Positions 63,294 through 64,000 of a stretch of 64,000 nucleotides of DNA are shown here, piece by piece. Under the pieces are notes generated by a model. The model saw only the letters and a program-made list of their open reading frames with translations. It had not been told where the DNA came from and did no database searches. Location of the stretch: contig JAYKKM010000079.1 in NCBI GenBank assembly GCA_035772405.1, positions 945,001 to 1,009,000 of the forward strand, read 5' to 3'. The DNA comes from Chrysogorgia sp. JL179-B06 (taxonomy: Eukaryota > Cnidaria > Anthozoa > Scleralcyonacea > Chrysogorgiidae). The translations under genes were made by a program, and so were the position numbers. Position 1 is the first letter of the stretch, and each line of letters opens with the position of its first letter.

Positions 63294-64000
63294 CTAGAAA
63301 AAATCATAATAATATAGAAACTGAACAAATAATTCCCCAACGCAACCAGGTGATAAATCAGACATATAGTTTGACGCTACTCTGGCTTTAAAAAGTTTTT
63401 TGAACGTAACTTAAAAGTTACTGTCCATGACCCAACGTTTCGACAAAAAGTTAGGGTCCCTATTTATACAACCCTCATAGAACCGATGATGACGTTATCT
63501 ATTAACAAGATGCAAATAAGCTTCTGGTAATAAACCACTGTCATCGCGATTCAATTAGCCAGGGTGTGGGCGCTATTGATATGCCAAGCCTCCAGACAAC
63601 GTCTCTGATGATACCAAGATACTGTAGTACTGAGTATGGCTGTGTTTAACTCTATATGCCTCAGGCAATGATCATCCCCCTAATTTCCCTAATAATATCA
63701 ATGGTTAAGCAATTGTGTACGTAATGAGAATAAAGGAAATGATCATCAAAGATAAACTGATTTTAAAACAACTTCTTCCAACTAGTACTATAAGAAATAT
63801 TAAATATAGGGTGTAAGATTTTTAACACACCCTCCTCAATTATTATTTAGGCCAAATAAAAAAATTGTGTGGTTCTGGTTACCCGACTGACCCTAGCTCA
63901 GCTCGGCCGACCCTGTAAATTTTGTGACATATTTGTGATATATTATAGCTATAAAAAAGGTAGGTTTTATAGCTTTTACATAGACTTTAATGATAAAATA
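63294..64000. other. Intron or upstream DNA with a Penelope-like fragment
   Basis: 63395-63615 (minus) matches the Penelope-like 3' region at 25548-25770 over about 220 bp with small indels (GGTAATAAACCAC, GGGCGCTATTGATATGCCAA). The frame is broken. The last 380 bp show nothing recognisable. Confidence 0.7.

Overview
The window is animal nuclear DNA from an invertebrate; a cnidarian or a sponge fits best, but I cannot settle which. The reasons are: genes with many short exons and GT-AG introns; a clear GAPVD1 orthologue, a metazoan endocytic regulator; a DUF885 peptidase-like gene of a kind absent from vertebrates as far as I know; and very many foldback/MITE elements, SINEs and minisatellites. 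No part looks bacterial.

Region 1 (1-2186) is a GGATG-rich minisatellite followed by sequence with no supported gene. Region 2 (2193-25032) is a full-length Polinton/Maverick, a virus-like self-synthesising DNA transposon. It has terminal inverted repeats of 728 and 805 bp and a perfect 6-bp target duplication (TATATT). It carries a protein-primed type family B DNA polymerase, a chromodomain integrase, a packaging ATPase and a probable double jelly-roll major capsid protein. It also has two paralogous probable minor capsid proteins, a fibre-like protein, thymidine kinase, a BRO-N/VRR-NUC/zinc-finger fusion and several small membrane or zinc-ribbon proteins. Genes are packed in strand-coherent blocks: a capsid/integrase/ATPase block on + (17.8-24.3 kb), a fibre/BRO block on - (17.8-14.3 kb), a TK block on + (12.8-14.1 kb) and a small-protein/polymerase block on - (12.7-2.9 kb). 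I see no adenain-like protease.

The polymerase gene is broken near its N-terminus by a nested 3,981-bp non-autonomous transposon (6132-10112) with CACTGTAA termini and a 2-bp duplication. The reading frames on the two sides are in register, so the break is probably the insertion alone. Next to it lies a decayed tandem duplication of neighbouring Polinton genes.

Region 3 (25-26.7 kb) holds a truncated Penelope-like retroelement with a hammerhead-like motif and a foldback element. Region 4 (26691-41697, +) is a complete 15-exon GAPVD1 gene (RasGAP domain first, VPS9 domain last). Its introns hold foldbacks, a TTAA-flanked MITE placed at a splice donor, a 5S-rRNA-derived SINE, kilobase-scale polypyrimidine tracts and a hAT-like element. 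Region 5 (41.7-45.1 kb) is intergenic foldback DNA. Region 6 (45092-57260, +) is a complete 19-exon DUF885 gene of 573 codons with an HEAIPGHH motif. Its introns carry a 15-bp minisatellite in two places, an array made of a tRNA D-arm, and a long telomere-like G-rich array. Region 7 (57.3-60.7 kb) is intergenic satellite, including a 131-152-bp unit with a pol III B-box. Region 8 (60715-63293, -) is the 3' part of a gene for a single-pass membrane protein with a cysteine-rich EGF-like ectodomain and a mucin-like Thr/Ser/Pro repeat stalk, joined across a GC-AG intron. The window ends in a second Penelope-like fragment.
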